A stretch of DNA of 64,000 bases from Sphingomonadales bacterium (GTDB lineage: Bacteria; Pseudomonadota; Alphaproteobacteria; Sphingomonadales; Sphingomonadaceae): contig JAIXOE010000053.1 in assembly GCA_027486895.1 (NCBI GenBank), forward strand, positions 1 to 64,000. The letters are read 5' to 3'. The notes beneath the pieces were generated by a model. That model had not been told where the DNA came from and did no database searches. It saw only the letters and a program-made list of their open reading frames with translations. Positions 17,549 to 26,686 of the stretch are shown in pieces. The first letter of the stretch is position 1, and each line of letters begins with the position of its first letter. The position numbers and the translations under genes were made by a program.

Positions 17549-18985
17549 ATGATTGAACAGGAATGGGCGATAATTCTTGCCCGCATGCAGTTTGCTTTTA
17601 CCGTCAGTTTCCATTTTCTGTTTCCTGCTTTTTCGATCGGCCTGGCGAGTTTTCTCGCGGTGCTGGAAGGTCTGTGGCTCAAAACCGGTAAAGGCGTATA
17701 TGCCAATCTCTACCGTTATTGGCTCAAGATATTCGCCGTCGTTTTTGCGATGGGTGTCGTGTCGGGCATCGTTATGTCTTATCAGTTCGGTACCAACTGG
17801 TCGGTGTTCTCTGACAAGGCTGGGCCGGTCATTGGTCCCTTGATGGCCTATGAAGTTTTGACGGCATTCTTTTTGGAGGCGGGCTTTCTGGGCGTCATGC
17901 TGTTCGGAATCAACAAGGTTGGGCGTAAGCTACATTTCGTTGCGACACTTGCAGTTGCAGTGGGCACCTTCATTTCCGCCTTCTGGATTTTGTCGGTGAA
18001 CAGCTGGATGCAGACGCCGGTCGGTTACGAAATTGCCGCAAACGGCCAGTTTGTGCCCGGCGATAGCTGGCTTACGATCATCTTCAATCCCAGTTTCCCA
18101 TACCGTCTCATACACACATTGTTGGCGGCCTATTTGACCACTGCATTTGCTGTTGGGGGCGTCGGCGCGTGGCATTTGCTTAAGGACAAGGCCAACCCGG
18201 GCGCGCGCAAAATGTTCTCAATGGCCATGTGGATGGCGGCAATTGTCGCACCGCTGCAGGTGGTTGCGGGCGACTTCCACGGTATCAACACTTTAGAGCA
18301 CCAACCTGCCAAAGTCATGGCTATGGAAGGCCATTATCAAAGCCATCCCGACGGCGCGCCGCTGATATTGTTTGGTGTGCCAAACAGTAAAGACCGCACA
18401 GTTGATTATGCTATCGAAATTCCAAAGCTTTCGTCTTTAATTCTCAAGCATGACCTCAATGCCCCGCTAGACGGGCTTGATACGATCCCTGATGCCAACG
18501 AGCCGCCAGTGGGCATCGTGTTCTGGTCTTTTCGGATCATGGTCGGGCTTGGGATGGCAATGGTCGGCATTGGTTTGTGGAGCCTAGCAGCGCGGGCGCG
18601 CAAGAAACTCTATGACTGGCCGTGGCTGCACCGCGCCGCCCTTGCCATGGGGCCAAGCGGGTTCATCGCTGTTCTTGCAGGTTGGGTGACAACCGAAGTC
18701 GGAAGGCAGCCGTTCACGATTTATGGCGTGCTTCGAACAGTGGACAGCGCATCGCCGCTTGATGCGCCTGCTGTGGCTTTCTCGCTCCTTGCCTTTGTGG
18801 TCGTTTACTTCGCGGTGTTCGGCATGGGCATCTGGTATCTGCTCCGGCTGATGAAAAAACCGCCTGAGGCACATGAAGCACCGCCGAGCGATGCACCAAT
18901 CCGCAGCGCAGGAATCACACCGGCGCCACAGGTGCTGTCGGGCGATGGCGTTCCAGGTGATGCGCGTAGCGGGGAGATTGTATAA
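17549..18985 (+). CDS. cydA: Cytochrome bd ubiquinol oxidase subunit I
   Basis: 478 residues, multi-helix quinol oxidase subunit. The haem b595 ligand histidine is in FTVSFHFLFPAFSIG near the N-terminus, GDFHGINTLEHQPAKVMAMEGHY carries the haem b558 region, and the quinol site motif is GWVTTEVGRQPF. The Q-loop is short, as in the CIO (cyanide-insensitive) branch. It reduces oxygen with electrons from quinol without proton pumping. The TAA-free 110-bp leader separates it from the SulP gene. Its place after SQR fits a sulfide-tolerant terminal oxidase for quinol made from sulfide. Confidence 0.93.
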   Translation: MIEQEWAIILARMQFAFTVSFHFLFPAFSIGLASFLAVLEGLWLKTGKGVYANLYRYWLKIFAVVFAMGVVSGIVMSYQFGTNWSVFSDKAGPVIGPLMAYEVLTAFFLEAGFLGVMLFGINKVGRKLHFVATLAVAVGTFISAFWILSVNSWMQTPVGYEIAANGQFVPGDSWLTIIFNPSFPYRLIHTLLAAYLTTAFAVGGVGAWHLLKDKANPGARKMFSMAMWMAAIVAPLQVVAGDFHGINTLEHQPAKVMAMEGHYQSHPDGAPLILFGVPNSKDRTVDYAIEIPKLSSLILKHDLNAPLDGLDTIPDANEPPVGIVFWSFRIMVGLGMAMVGIGLWSLAARARKKLYDWPWLHRAALAMGPSGFIAVLAGWVTTEVGRQPFTIYGVLRTVDSASPLDAPAVAFSLLAFVVVYFAVFGMGIWYLLRLMKKPPEAHEAPPSDAPIRSAGITPAPQVLSGDGVPGDARSGEIV

Positions 18986-19980
18986 TGGACCTGACAGTCA
19001 TCTGGGCCGGTATCATCGGTTTCGCCATCATTGCCTATGTTGTCATGGATGGCTTTGACCTAGGCATCGGGATATTGTTTCCCTTTTTCAAAGCGGGCAA
19101 GGATCGCGATACCGCGATGAACAGTATCGCGCCCGTATGGGACGGGAACGAGACATGGCTGGTGATGGGGGTCGGCGGTTTGCTGGCAGCTTTCCCGCTC
19201 GCTTATGCCATTATCCTGCCTGCGTTATATGCGCCGATGATCGCGATGCTGCTCGGCCTCGTGTTTCGCGGCGTTGCATTTGAATTCCGTTGGCGTGACC
19301 CGGACCATCGCGAGCTTTGGGACCGTGCGTTCACGACGGGATCGTTCATCGCGACCTTCGCGCAGGGCGTTGCTTTGGGCGCATTACTTCAGGGCATTAC
19401 CGTTGAAGGCCGCGCTTATGCCGGTGGCTGGTGGGAATGGCTTTCGCTGTTCAGTATATTGACCGGCTTTGGGCTGGTCATTGGATATGCGCTGTTGGGA
19501 GCGTGCTGGCTGAACTGGAAAACCGAAGGCAGCTTGCAACGGCAGGCGGTCACCTATGCCGGAAGGCTGGGCATCAGCTTGCTGGTGATGATCGGCGCCA
19601 TCAGCCTCGCCACACTGACGCTTGAGCCGCAATATCACATGCGTTGGCTGAGCTTCCCCGGCGTGCTCGCAACCGCTTTGGTGCCAATCGCCACAATTGC
19701 TGTGACCTATTTCTTCTACCGCTGCCTGCGGCAGACCAAAGATGCGCAGCCCTTTTTCTGGGCGCTCGCCTTGTTCGGCCTGTGCTTACTGGGCCTTGGT
19801 ATTTCGATATGGCCAAACGTTATTCCGGCGCGCGTCACGATCTGGGAAGCGGCGGCGCCATATCGTAGCCAGGTGTTCATGCTTATCGGTGCTTCGATCA
19901 TGGTCCCGATTATCGTCGCCTACACCGCTTGGTCTTATTGGGTGTTCCGCGGCAAAGTCGGCCACGACGGATATCATTGA
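18985..19980 (+). CDS. cydB: Cytochrome bd ubiquinol oxidase subunit II
   Basis: 331-residue, about eight-helix partner of CydA. It begins with VIWAGIIGFAIIAYVVMDGFDLGIG, the strongly conserved CydB opening, followed by WDGNETWLVMGVGGLLAAFP. The start overlaps the CydA stop (TAATG), and its stop overlaps the DUF2474 start (TGATG), giving a strictly coupled three-gene oxidase operon in the inner membrane. Confidence 0.93.
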   Translation: MDLTVIWAGIIGFAIIAYVVMDGFDLGIGILFPFFKAGKDRDTAMNSIAPVWDGNETWLVMGVGGLLAAFPLAYAIILPALYAPMIAMLLGLVFRGVAFEFRWRDPDHRELWDRAFTTGSFIATFAQGVALGALLQGITVEGRAYAGGWWEWLSLFSILTGFGLVIGYALLGACWLNWKTEGSLQRQAVTYAGRLGISLLVMIGAISLATLTLEPQYHMRWLSFPGVLATALVPIATIAVTYFFYRCLRQTKDAQPFFWALALFGLCLLGLGISIWPNVIPARVTIWEAAAPYRSQVFMLIGASIMVPIIVAYTAWSYWVFRGKVGHDGYH

Positions 19981-20081
19981 TGCCGCGCGCGAAACAACTG
20001 GGTTGGTTTTTCGGCATTTGGTTGCTGAGTGTGGCGGCACTGGCGATCGTCGGCGGCATTATCCGCTGGGTATTGCTCTAA
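19980..20081 (+). CDS. DUF2474-type cytochrome bd accessory mini-protein
   Basis: 33-residue frame starting MPRAKQLGWFFGIWLLSV, one hydrophobic helix, ending IRWVLL. The ATG overlaps the cydB stop (TGATG). Size, position and the pattern of a short basic start, GWF, one helix and IR near the end match DUF2474, the small protein found with CIO-type bd oxidases, analogous to CydX. It probably stabilises the oxidase haems in the membrane. Confidence 0.8.
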   Translation: MPRAKQLGWFFGIWLLSVAALAIVGGIIRWVLL

Positions 20082-20106
20082 CAATTTGTTGAGGGAGAGG
20101 CATAAC

Positions 20107-20973
20107 ATGGCAGAAGACAATCAACCCAACCCGGAAGCATTGAAAGGCGAAGACTGGGCAGGCGAAATGGGTGCCAAATGGCTCGCCAATCTTGCGCGGT
20201 TCGAAGGCATGATCGCCCCGATCGGCGACGTTCTTTTGAAGCAGGCAGATTTTAATCCCGGCGAGCGCGTGCTTGATATCGGATGTGGTGGCGGCGGAAC
20301 GACGATTGCTATTGCACAGGCGGTTGCGCCTTCGGGCGAGGTCCTCGGTATAGACATTTCACCCGATTTGACGACCGCGTCTACGCAGCGCGCCAAAGAA
20401 GCTGGGGTCAAAAATATCCGCTTCATCTGCGCCGACGCGGCGACTGTCCAACTCGCCGATGCGCCCTTCGACCGTCTCTTTTCGCGGTTCGGCAGCATGT
20501 TCTTCCCTGAACCTCACCAGGCCTTTGCCAATCTGCACGGCTTGTTGCGTCCGGGGGCACGCATTGATCTGGCTGTTTGGGGTCCACCTCGTGACAATTT
20601 GTGGATGATGGAAATGATGGGCGTCGTCCGCCGCTATGTTGACATACCCTCGGCAATTCCCCGCACACCCGGTCCATTCGCATTTGAAGATATCGACTAT
20701 TTGAAAGAAATACTTGCGAGCAGCGGCTTTTCCGGAGCGAGCATTATTCCCTATGATGGGCTTCAACCGGTCGGAGGTGTGAATGTCGTACCGCAGGATG
20801 CGGTTTCATTTGTGCTATCGTCAATGGCGGTGGGGCGAGCACTCGACGAACAGGGCGATGAAATTCGTGCCGCGGCCGAGGTGGATTTGGTCGATCTGTT
20901 CCAGAAGCATTATGTGGCCGGGCAAGGCGTTATGATGCGGGGTAAGGCTTGGCTCGTATCGGCGACGGCTTAG
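20107..20973 (+). CDS. Class I SAM-dependent methyltransferase
   Basis: 288 residues. The SAM-binding motif I is VLDIGCGGGGTTIAIAQ at about residues 58-74, followed by the acidic strand end VLGIDISPDL and motif III-like FDRLFSRFGSMFF. No further domain is visible. ATG 20107 is chosen because GGGAGAGG lies 8 bp before it; a longer frame would overlap the DUF2474 gene. It lies 25 bp after the oxidase operon and is probably co-transcribed. The UbiE-like fold could suggest quinone methylation, but the sequence is not close enough to be sure; a small-molecule methyltransferase of unknown substrate is the safer call. Confidence 0.75.
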   Translation: MAEDNQPNPEALKGEDWAGEMGAKWLANLARFEGMIAPIGDVLLKQADFNPGERVLDIGCGGGGTTIAIAQAVAPSGEVLGIDISPDLTTASTQRAKEAGVKNIRFICADAATVQLADAPFDRLFSRFGSMFFPEPHQAFANLHGLLRPGARIDLAVWGPPRDNLWMMEMMGVVRRYVDIPSAIPRTPGPFAFEDIDYLKEILASSGFSGASIIPYDGLQPVGGVNVVPQDAVSFVLSSMAVGRALDEQGDEIRAAAEVDLVDLFQKHYVAGQGVMMRGKAWLVSATA

Positions 20974-21205
20974 AGTTGACCCTTTTTATCTGAAGCGATG
21001 TTTTGGTTAACCTGAATGAACGGCTTGTTTCGAACACCAGGCGTGGTCGTTTAAATCGCCGGTGTTGTAGCGGACCAGCTTCGATTGGAGCCCGTTAAAC
21101 GATGCTGCCATGTTGTGCCAAATTGCGGTTTACAGGCCCAAGCTCATCTCTTGAATTCCAGCAAAGGGCGAGTTGTGTTCCGACATCATTTTCATGGTCG
21201 CTGAG

Positions 21206-22246
21206 TCAGTCATTTTCTATAATGACCTTAAGGGCTTTCGTTTCCGCAGCGTGCATGAATGCGTCATAGGCCTCTAGGATCTGATCGAGCTTGAAGCGGT
21301 GGGTGATCAGACGGGTGGCATCAATCTTTCCCGTCAGCACAGTTTTCAGGAGCATGGGTGTTGTAACCGTGTCGACGAGCCGGGTGGTGATTGCTATGTT
21401 CTGGGACCACAGAGTTTCAAGGTGAAGATCAACCTTTTGACCATGAACGCCGATATTGGCGATGATGCCGCCAGGACCGACGAGCTTCTGGCAAAGTTCG
21501 AAAGTTGCGGGAACGCCTACTGCCTCGATCGCTGTGTCGACGCCGTTACCGTCTGTGAGTGTCTTGACCTTCTCTGCTGCCTTGCCGTCAGCACTGTTGA
21601 TTATCTGAGTCGCTCCGAACGTGCGCGCCATTGCCAGGCGATTATCGTCGAGGTCGATCATGATGATTTCGGCTGGAGAATAGAGCTGAGCAGTGAGCAG
21701 CGCGGCCAGACCGACCGGCCCCGCACCGACAATCGCCACCGCCGAGCCAGGCGCGACTTTACCATTGAGCACGCCACATTCGAAGCCTGTCGGCAATATG
21801 TCGCTGAGCATCACCATCGCCTCTTCGTCCGCGCCCTGGGGGATCGGATAGAGGCTGGTCTCTGCATAGGGGATGCGAACATACTCAGCCTGCGTGCCGT
21901 CAATTTCGTTGCCGAGGATCCATCCCCCTGTCGTGCAATGCGAGTACATTCCCCGGCGACAATAGTCACATTTCCCGCAGGACGTGATGCACGAGATCAG
22001 GACCCGGTCGCCTGCCTTGAAGGTGGTGACTCCTGCACCGACGGATTCGATCGTCCCGATCCCTTCGTGGCCCAATATGCGGCCCGGCGCGCAGGTCGAA
22101 ACATCGCCTTTCAGGATATGCAAGTCCGAGCCGCAAATAGTCGTCTTCACAATTTTGACGATTGCATCGCTTGGATATTCGATCTCCGGCTTGGGCCGGT
22201 CCTCAATGGTCATTTTCCCGATACCTGCGTAAACCAATGCTTTCAT
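21206..22246 (-). CDS. Zinc-dependent alcohol dehydrogenase
   Basis: 346-residue medium-chain dehydrogenase. Catalytic zinc ligands are in TTICGSDLHILKG and GHEGIGTIESVG; the structural zinc cysteines are in SCGKCDYCRRGMYSHC; the NAD(P)-binding Rossmann motif is AIVGAGPVGLAALLTAQ at about residue 170. It oxidises alcohols or reduces aldehydes in the cytoplasm. It stands alone on the minus strand, 76 bp before the stop of the cytochrome b561 gene that lies upstream of it, so it may be the last gene of that unit. The GGWILGNEIDGTQAEYVRIPYA segment is typical of the ethanol/isopropanol group. Confidence 0.88.
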   Translation of the reverse strand: MKALVYAGIGKMTIEDRPKPEIEYPSDAIVKIVKTTICGSDLHILKGDVSTCAPGRILGHEGIGTIESVGAGVTTFKAGDRVLISCITSCGKCDYCRRGMYSHCTTGGWILGNEIDGTQAEYVRIPYAETSLYPIPQGADEEAMVMLSDILPTGFECGVLNGKVAPGSAVAIVGAGPVGLAALLTAQLYSPAEIIMIDLDDNRLAMARTFGATQIINSADGKAAEKVKTLTDGNGVDTAIEAVGVPATFELCQKLVGPGGIIANIGVHGQKVDLHLETLWSQNIAITTRLVDTVTTPMLLKTVLTGKIDATRLITHRFKLDQILEAYDAFMHAAETKALKVIIEND

Positions 22247-22322
22247 GATACCTATACTCCGCTTCTGTGTTTCACTTGGAAATGGCGCAGGACAATTTTA
22301 GCTCGGGCCCAGAACTCTTAGT

Positions 22323-22871
22323 TCAGTATTGGCTCGGAATCATCCGCTTCAGCGTATCATCTTTGGCAATATAGTGATGGAAGAGCGCCGCAAGCGCATG
22401 CACGCCGATCACGAAATAGCCAATCGTGGCGACTGTTTCATGCAGTTCTTTGACCTGCTCGGCTAAGCCTTTGCTTTGGCCGACGAGAGGCGGAAGTTCG
22501 AGCCCGAAAAAGGGAATGGTCTTGCCGGAAGCGCTCAAAATCACCCAACCTGCGATCGGCATCGCCAGCATGAATCCGTATAGGGCAAAATGCGTCACCT
22601 TGGCGACCAGCGCCTGCCACGCAGGAGGCTCCGGGGTGATAGGCGGATTGCCGTTCAATAGGCGAACAACGATCCTGAAGAGAACGAGCGCCAATACCGA
22701 CAGACCGAGCATGAAATGCCAGGTCTTCAAGCCTTCGCGCAGGTCGCTACCCCGAGGATAGTTTTCGCGTAGCAACATACAGGCATAAACTGCGGCAATC
22801 AGCAGCACCATCGCCCAATGGAGAGCAATGGACAGGTTTGAGTAGCGTCGGTGAATGATGGTCGCACTCAT
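22323..22871 (-). CDS. Cytochrome b561
   Basis: 182 residues with four membrane helices; MSATIIHRRYSNLSIALHW is the usual start, with haem-ligating histidines in ALHW, LKTWHFMLGL, THFALYG and IGVHALAALFHH. It transfers electrons from quinol to periplasmic acceptors in the inner membrane. ATG 22871 is preferred over 22922 because GGAGAATCAGT lies just before it. It is 118 bp downstream of the di-haem peroxidase gene on the same strand, so it could supply that peroxidase with electrons. Confidence 0.86.
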   Translation of the reverse strand: MSATIIHRRYSNLSIALHWAMVLLIAAVYACMLLRENYPRGSDLREGLKTWHFMLGLSVLALVLFRIVVRLLNGNPPITPEPPAWQALVAKVTHFALYGFMLAMPIAGWVILSASGKTIPFFGLELPPLVGQSKGLAEQVKELHETVATIGYFVIGVHALAALFHHYIAKDDTLKRMIPSQY

Positions 22872-22989
22872 ACTGATTCTCCAATTTTCTGCCTTCTTCA
22901 CGGTTGTCGAGAAAAGGGCCATTGTTTCATTTTAGCAATTCCACGCGATCACCACCTTGCGATATCCTTCATGCTCGATATCGTAGCTG

Positions 22990-24156
22990 CTACTGATCGG
23001 GCGGTGGGGATGTCGCGTCACTCGCCGGTAAAAGCGGATGCACAATTTTGGGTTGGTCACCGGTTAGCCCATTCAGAAACGCCACGATCTGGGCAGTCTC
23101 TGCCTGCGTCAATGATTGTCCTAATTGCGTCTTTGCCATGATATTGACGACCTTCGCCAGGTCCTGTTCTGACCCCGTATGAAAATAGGGCGCCGTGAGC
23201 GCAATGTTTCGCAGAGTGGGCACCTTGTAGAAGTAATCGTCTGATGTATTACCCGTAATGGCACTGCGACCCTTGTCGCTGACGGGGCGATATTTGGCGT
23301 CTGGCGGCGAGACCACTCCGAATTTGGCGTACATTGTGCCGCCAAGATTGACTCCGGAATGGCATGCAGAGCACCCTTTGTCGATGAACAGCGCGAGGCC
23401 AGCTTTCTGGTTTGCGTCGAAAGCCGCCGTATCTCCGCGTAAGAAGCGATCAAACGGCGCATTCGGCGTGATGAGTGTCGCCTCGAAAACGGCAATAGCC
23501 TTTTGAGTGTTGACCAGCGAGACGGGGTTGGCGTCGCCCGGGAATGCCCGCGCGAATGCCGTGCGATACTGGGGTAGCGCCGTCAACTGCGCGGCAATAT
23601 GTTGCTTGGGCGATGCCATTTCTACAGGGTTGACCATTGGCCCGCCCGCTTGCTCTTCAAGGTCCTTGGCCCGGCCGTCCCAGAATTGCGCAAAATTGAA
23701 GACTGAATTGAACACGGTCGGCGAATTACGGCCACCGCGCGTTCCATGGAATCCCACAGAAGTAGGAGAATTGTCGGCCCCACCCAATCCAACATTGTGG
23801 CAGGATGCACAACTGATGGAATGCGTCGCCGAAATTCTTGGATCGAAATAGAGCATCGCTCCCAGCGAAATCTTGTCGACGGTTGCCGGGTTACCGGGCA
23901 ACTCCGGTGCCTTGATCGGAATAGGCTTGAACGCCTCGCGAGCCCGTAGGATCAGTGGATCGCTTGAGGGCTTCATTTGCGGCTCAGCATCATTCGATAT
24001 CGTGCCCGAGCCATCGGTCGTCTCCGGTGACTTGTTGCAGCCCGTTGCCAGCACGCTGAGGCTCGCTGCTAGGAAGATCGACCTGCAGTTGGCCAGCAAT
24101 TTTCTTTCACGAGCTAGGTACGCAAGGCCTGCATATCGAAGTGACTGTTCACGCAT
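22990..24156 (-). CDS. Di-haem cytochrome c peroxidase/MauG-family lipoprotein
   Basis: 388-residue periplasmic c-type cytochrome. Two CXXCH haem sites are visible, CASCH at about residues 116-120 and CSACH at about 262-266, in the usual spacing of bacterial di-haem peroxidases. The N-terminus has a hydrophobic stretch ending LATGCNKS, a lipobox, so the mature protein is probably membrane-anchored, which is less common for CcpA. ATG 24156 is chosen as it begins the signal region; ATG 24192 only adds an atypical extension. It reduces hydrogen peroxide or oxidises another substrate, probably drawing electrons from the adjacent b561. Confidence 0.88.
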   Translation of the reverse strand: MREQSLRYAGLAYLARERKLLANCRSIFLAASLSVLATGCNKSPETTDGSGTISNDAEPQMKPSSDPLILRAREAFKPIPIKAPELPGNPATVDKISLGAMLYFDPRISATHSISCASCHNVGLGGADNSPTSVGFHGTRGGRNSPTVFNSVFNFAQFWDGRAKDLEEQAGGPMVNPVEMASPKQHIAAQLTALPQYRTAFARAFPGDANPVSLVNTQKAIAVFEATLITPNAPFDRFLRGDTAAFDANQKAGLALFIDKGCSACHSGVNLGGTMYAKFGVVSPPDAKYRPVSDKGRSAITGNTSDDYFYKVPTLRNIALTAPYFHTGSEQDLAKVVNIMAKTQLGQSLTQAETAQIVAFLNGLTGDQPKIVHPLLPASDATSPPPDQ

Positions 24157-24984
24157 GAGTTTCTGTCCTCGACAATAAACCCACCGACCCACAAAGGGGC
24201 AGGCCGTCCGGGAAGCGTCCGGTGAGGCTGAAAGGCGCGCATCAAGCCCCTCGATACCTAATGGGAGATAGTAAGCAGAGAACAGCTTACGGAGGGATTT
24301 GTTCCAGATGTGCGTGGATTGAGACTGAGGGGGGCATCGACCTAGGCCGCTTTACACTGACCCCGAGCCTCTAAGGTAGAATAGCCCGCGACAGTGGCGA
24401 TGCCAGCAACAGCGTTGACCTCGTCTTCGCTGGCGCATCGGGCAGGCAGCCCGGTGATGTAAGCGCGCGGCGTCGGCGTGGGCAAACAGTCGCGGAGGTA
24501 CTTGATTTTTAGTAGGTTTTTCCATCAATGCACCGCGGCTAAAACATCACCGCCGCTTCACTGGAAACAGTAGCATTGTTAGCCATAACTGCCTTCAAGT
24601 TCCTCCGGCCGAACGTCTGCTTTGCCCATATCGACCTATCAAGCCGGAAAGTCCGCTCCCGGCCCAGTTGTGGTCATGCGATAGCCAGATGGCCGGATAC
24701 CCAGAATAGATTTGGCAGCTGGTTGCAAAGAGCCTGTTCGAATGGTTCACTTACCAAGCGGGCGCTCCGTAGGCCGACAAAAAAACCGTATGTTTATGGA
24801 TTCTGTGTCATGCGCAAAGCGTTGTTTTAATAAGGGTTGGACACCACCTATCGAGGGCTTTTTTGACTGCCCAACCTATGATGGCACCATCATGCCCTTC
24901 CGTTACACTGTCGGCAGGCATTTGCATGTTGGGCGCGTATAAGAAGTGGATGACCCAAGCCGCTTCAACGGAACGACAACTTTC
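24157..24984. other. Gene-poor stretch between di-haem peroxidase and APC permease
   Basis: About 830 bp with no convincing gene. A minus-strand frame around 24343-24520 has protein-like composition but no recognised family and no clear start; it could be a gene relic. Copy 1 of an interspersed repeat occupies 24591-24666. The promoter of the minus-strand peroxidase must lie at the left end. Confidence 0.5.
24591..24666. repeat. Interspersed repeat, copy 1 (about 76 bp)
   Basis: Begins GCCTTCAAGTTCCTCCGGCC and ends GTCCGCTCCCGGCCCA. Both ends, the GAACGTC that follows the first, and the total length are shared with 54714-54790, which is 30 kb away. The 16-bp end block also occurs at 29463-29478. 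Confidence 0.65.
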
Positions 24985-26604
24985 TCACTCCGCGAGATAA
25001 GCAGCTAGCCCAACGGTCGCCGCAGCTGCAATCAGGGCAAGATACGGCAGGAAGCCGGCTTTCGGTTGCACAATTGGTTCGTCTAAAGCCAGATTGTCGA
25101 TCGCTGTTGACGTCGGAAATTGCCCTTTGTCCTGAATATAATGACGGAATGCGAAAACCGGGATGATCAGCAAAACGGCCAAGAGGCCGTTGCGCAGTGT
25201 CCCATCGCCCCACACATTTGCGCCAGCGCCCATCCAAACCATATTCACAAAACCAAGGACAGCCCCTGTCGCGAGCAACCAAGTCGGGCAGCGATACGGC
25301 CGGTTCCAGTCATTCCGGTCAATTCGGTGAATCCATCCAGACTGAAGGTTTAGGAAATTGAATACAAAATAGCAGACGTTTGAAATCATCAGCACCGCGA
25401 AATAATCGGATGCAAGCAGGAGCACGATGTTAAATACCAAGTCTGTCCACATCGCAGCGGTCGGCGCGCCGTGGGCATTGACTCGGGAAAGGTAACGCGG
25501 AAACCAGCCATCCACCGATGCCTGATACAAGGTGCGTGAAGAGCCCATCATCGATGTCATCACAATCAACAATAGCGCGAGGACCAGCATCACGATCAGT
25601 AGGTTGCCAACAACAGCGCCTCCGCCCAAAATTTTGGCAAGCGCATTTGCAACACCCGATCCATCGTAAATCGTCGGATCAAGCATGCCCTCCAGCCCCA
25701 GCGATGCCTGAAAGACGAGCGGCACGAGCGTGAAAATAGCCATGCACAAAAGTCCCGATGCAAAAATCGCGCGGGCGGTGTCCTTTGCCGGATCACGGAA
25801 TTCACGCGTGTAGCAGACCGCTGTTTCAAACCCATAGGTTGACCAGCCCGCCCCGAACATAGCGCCTGCCAGAAGCGTGAGCCCTGCCGCATTCCATGTT
25901 CCAAAACCGATATCCCCGGCGGCATCGCGCACCATCGGCAAGATTGGGAACAGATTCTCGGTTGGTAGATCTCCGGTAATTAGGGGGATTATGCCGACAA
26001 GCAACAGCGGCAACATGCAGGCGATACCAAGAATTTTTTGGAAATGCGCCGCGCGTGCAGCACCATGATGCTGAAGCGCAAAAGTCAGCAGCAAGAACCC
26101 TGTCGCGATGATAGAAACGAGATTGATTCTAAGATGTAGCCCCTCCCGCACGAAATTGAGCGGGAGGAGGTCAAGCTGCCATTGGCGAATCGCAGCCTCG
26201 GCAGGAAATAGGCTGGCCATGACATAGCCTGCGCCAAGACTTGTCCCGAGTGCCAACACAGGCGACCATGCAAGCCAATTGCACCATACGGAAATCGGTG
26301 CAATGAACTTGCCATAAGGAAGCCATCCTGCAGCCCCGTAGACCGATGCCCCGCCAGACTTATTTGGATAAAGCCCGGCAATTTCCGCATAGACGAAGCA
26401 CTGCATAAACCCCATCAGGATGGAAGCGATCCAGATCACCCAACTGGGTTGACCGATCATTGTGGCGATGCCACCCATGGTCAGGAGAACGCCAGCGGGC
26501 ACCCCGCTCGACGCCCAGAAAGCATCCTTCCAATCAAGTTGGCGTTGCAACTGCATTGGGCTTCCTGCCTGTCCTGTGCTCCCTACCGCCGCCGTGCTCG
26601 CCAC
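24985..26604 (-). CDS. APC-family amino acid/polyamine permease
   Basis: 539-residue inner-membrane transporter with about 12-14 helices. The start of the transport fold is WKDAFWASSGVPAGVLLTMGG, with the APC-type glycine-rich first helix, then FVYAEIAGLYPNKSGGASVYG as the conserved cytoplasmic loop. GTG 26604 is taken as start because GGGGGGAG lies 7-8 nt before it; ATG 26556 with AGGAAG upstream is a real alternative and would remove 16 residues. The gene follows the second TonB receptor by 82 bp on the same strand, so the two may import the same nitrogenous substrate across the two membranes. Confidence 0.87.
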   Translation of the reverse strand: MASTAAVGSTGQAGSPMQLQRQLDWKDAFWASSGVPAGVLLTMGGIATMIGQPSWVIWIASILMGFMQCFVYAEIAGLYPNKSGGASVYGAAGWLPYGKFIAPISVWCNWLAWSPVLALGTSLGAGYVMASLFPAEAAIRQWQLDLLPLNFVREGLHLRINLVSIIATGFLLLTFALQHHGAARAAHFQKILGIACMLPLLLVGIIPLITGDLPTENLFPILPMVRDAAGDIGFGTWNAAGLTLLAGAMFGAGWSTYGFETAVCYTREFRDPAKDTARAIFASGLLCMAIFTLVPLVFQASLGLEGMLDPTIYDGSGVANALAKILGGGAVVGNLLIVMLVLALLLIVMTSMMGSSRTLYQASVDGWFPRYLSRVNAHGAPTAAMWTDLVFNIVLLLASDYFAVLMISNVCYFVFNFLNLQSGWIHRIDRNDWNRPYRCPTWLLATGAVLGFVNMVWMGAGANVWGDGTLRNGLLAVLLIIPVFAFRHYIQDKGQFPTSTAIDNLALDEPIVQPKAGFLPYLALIAAAATVGLAAYLAE

Positions 26605-26686
26605 CGGTCTACTCCCCCCGAGAATGCGGGACCAACCGCTGAAAATAGATCAGAGGTTGGCCCAATGTTTTCCTGCGCTCAGCGCA

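Noticed and set aside
21299-22321. 340-codon plus-strand frame opposite the alcohol dehydrogenase
   Set aside because: It is a complete antisense shadow of a clearly recognised dehydrogenase, has a cysteine/arginine-rich composition without domain motifs, and no ribosome site.
24343-24520. Minus-strand frame of about 55 codons in the gap before the peroxidase
   Set aside because: Composition is protein-like, but two frames look equally open, no start is convincing and no family was recognised; mentioned only as a possible relic.
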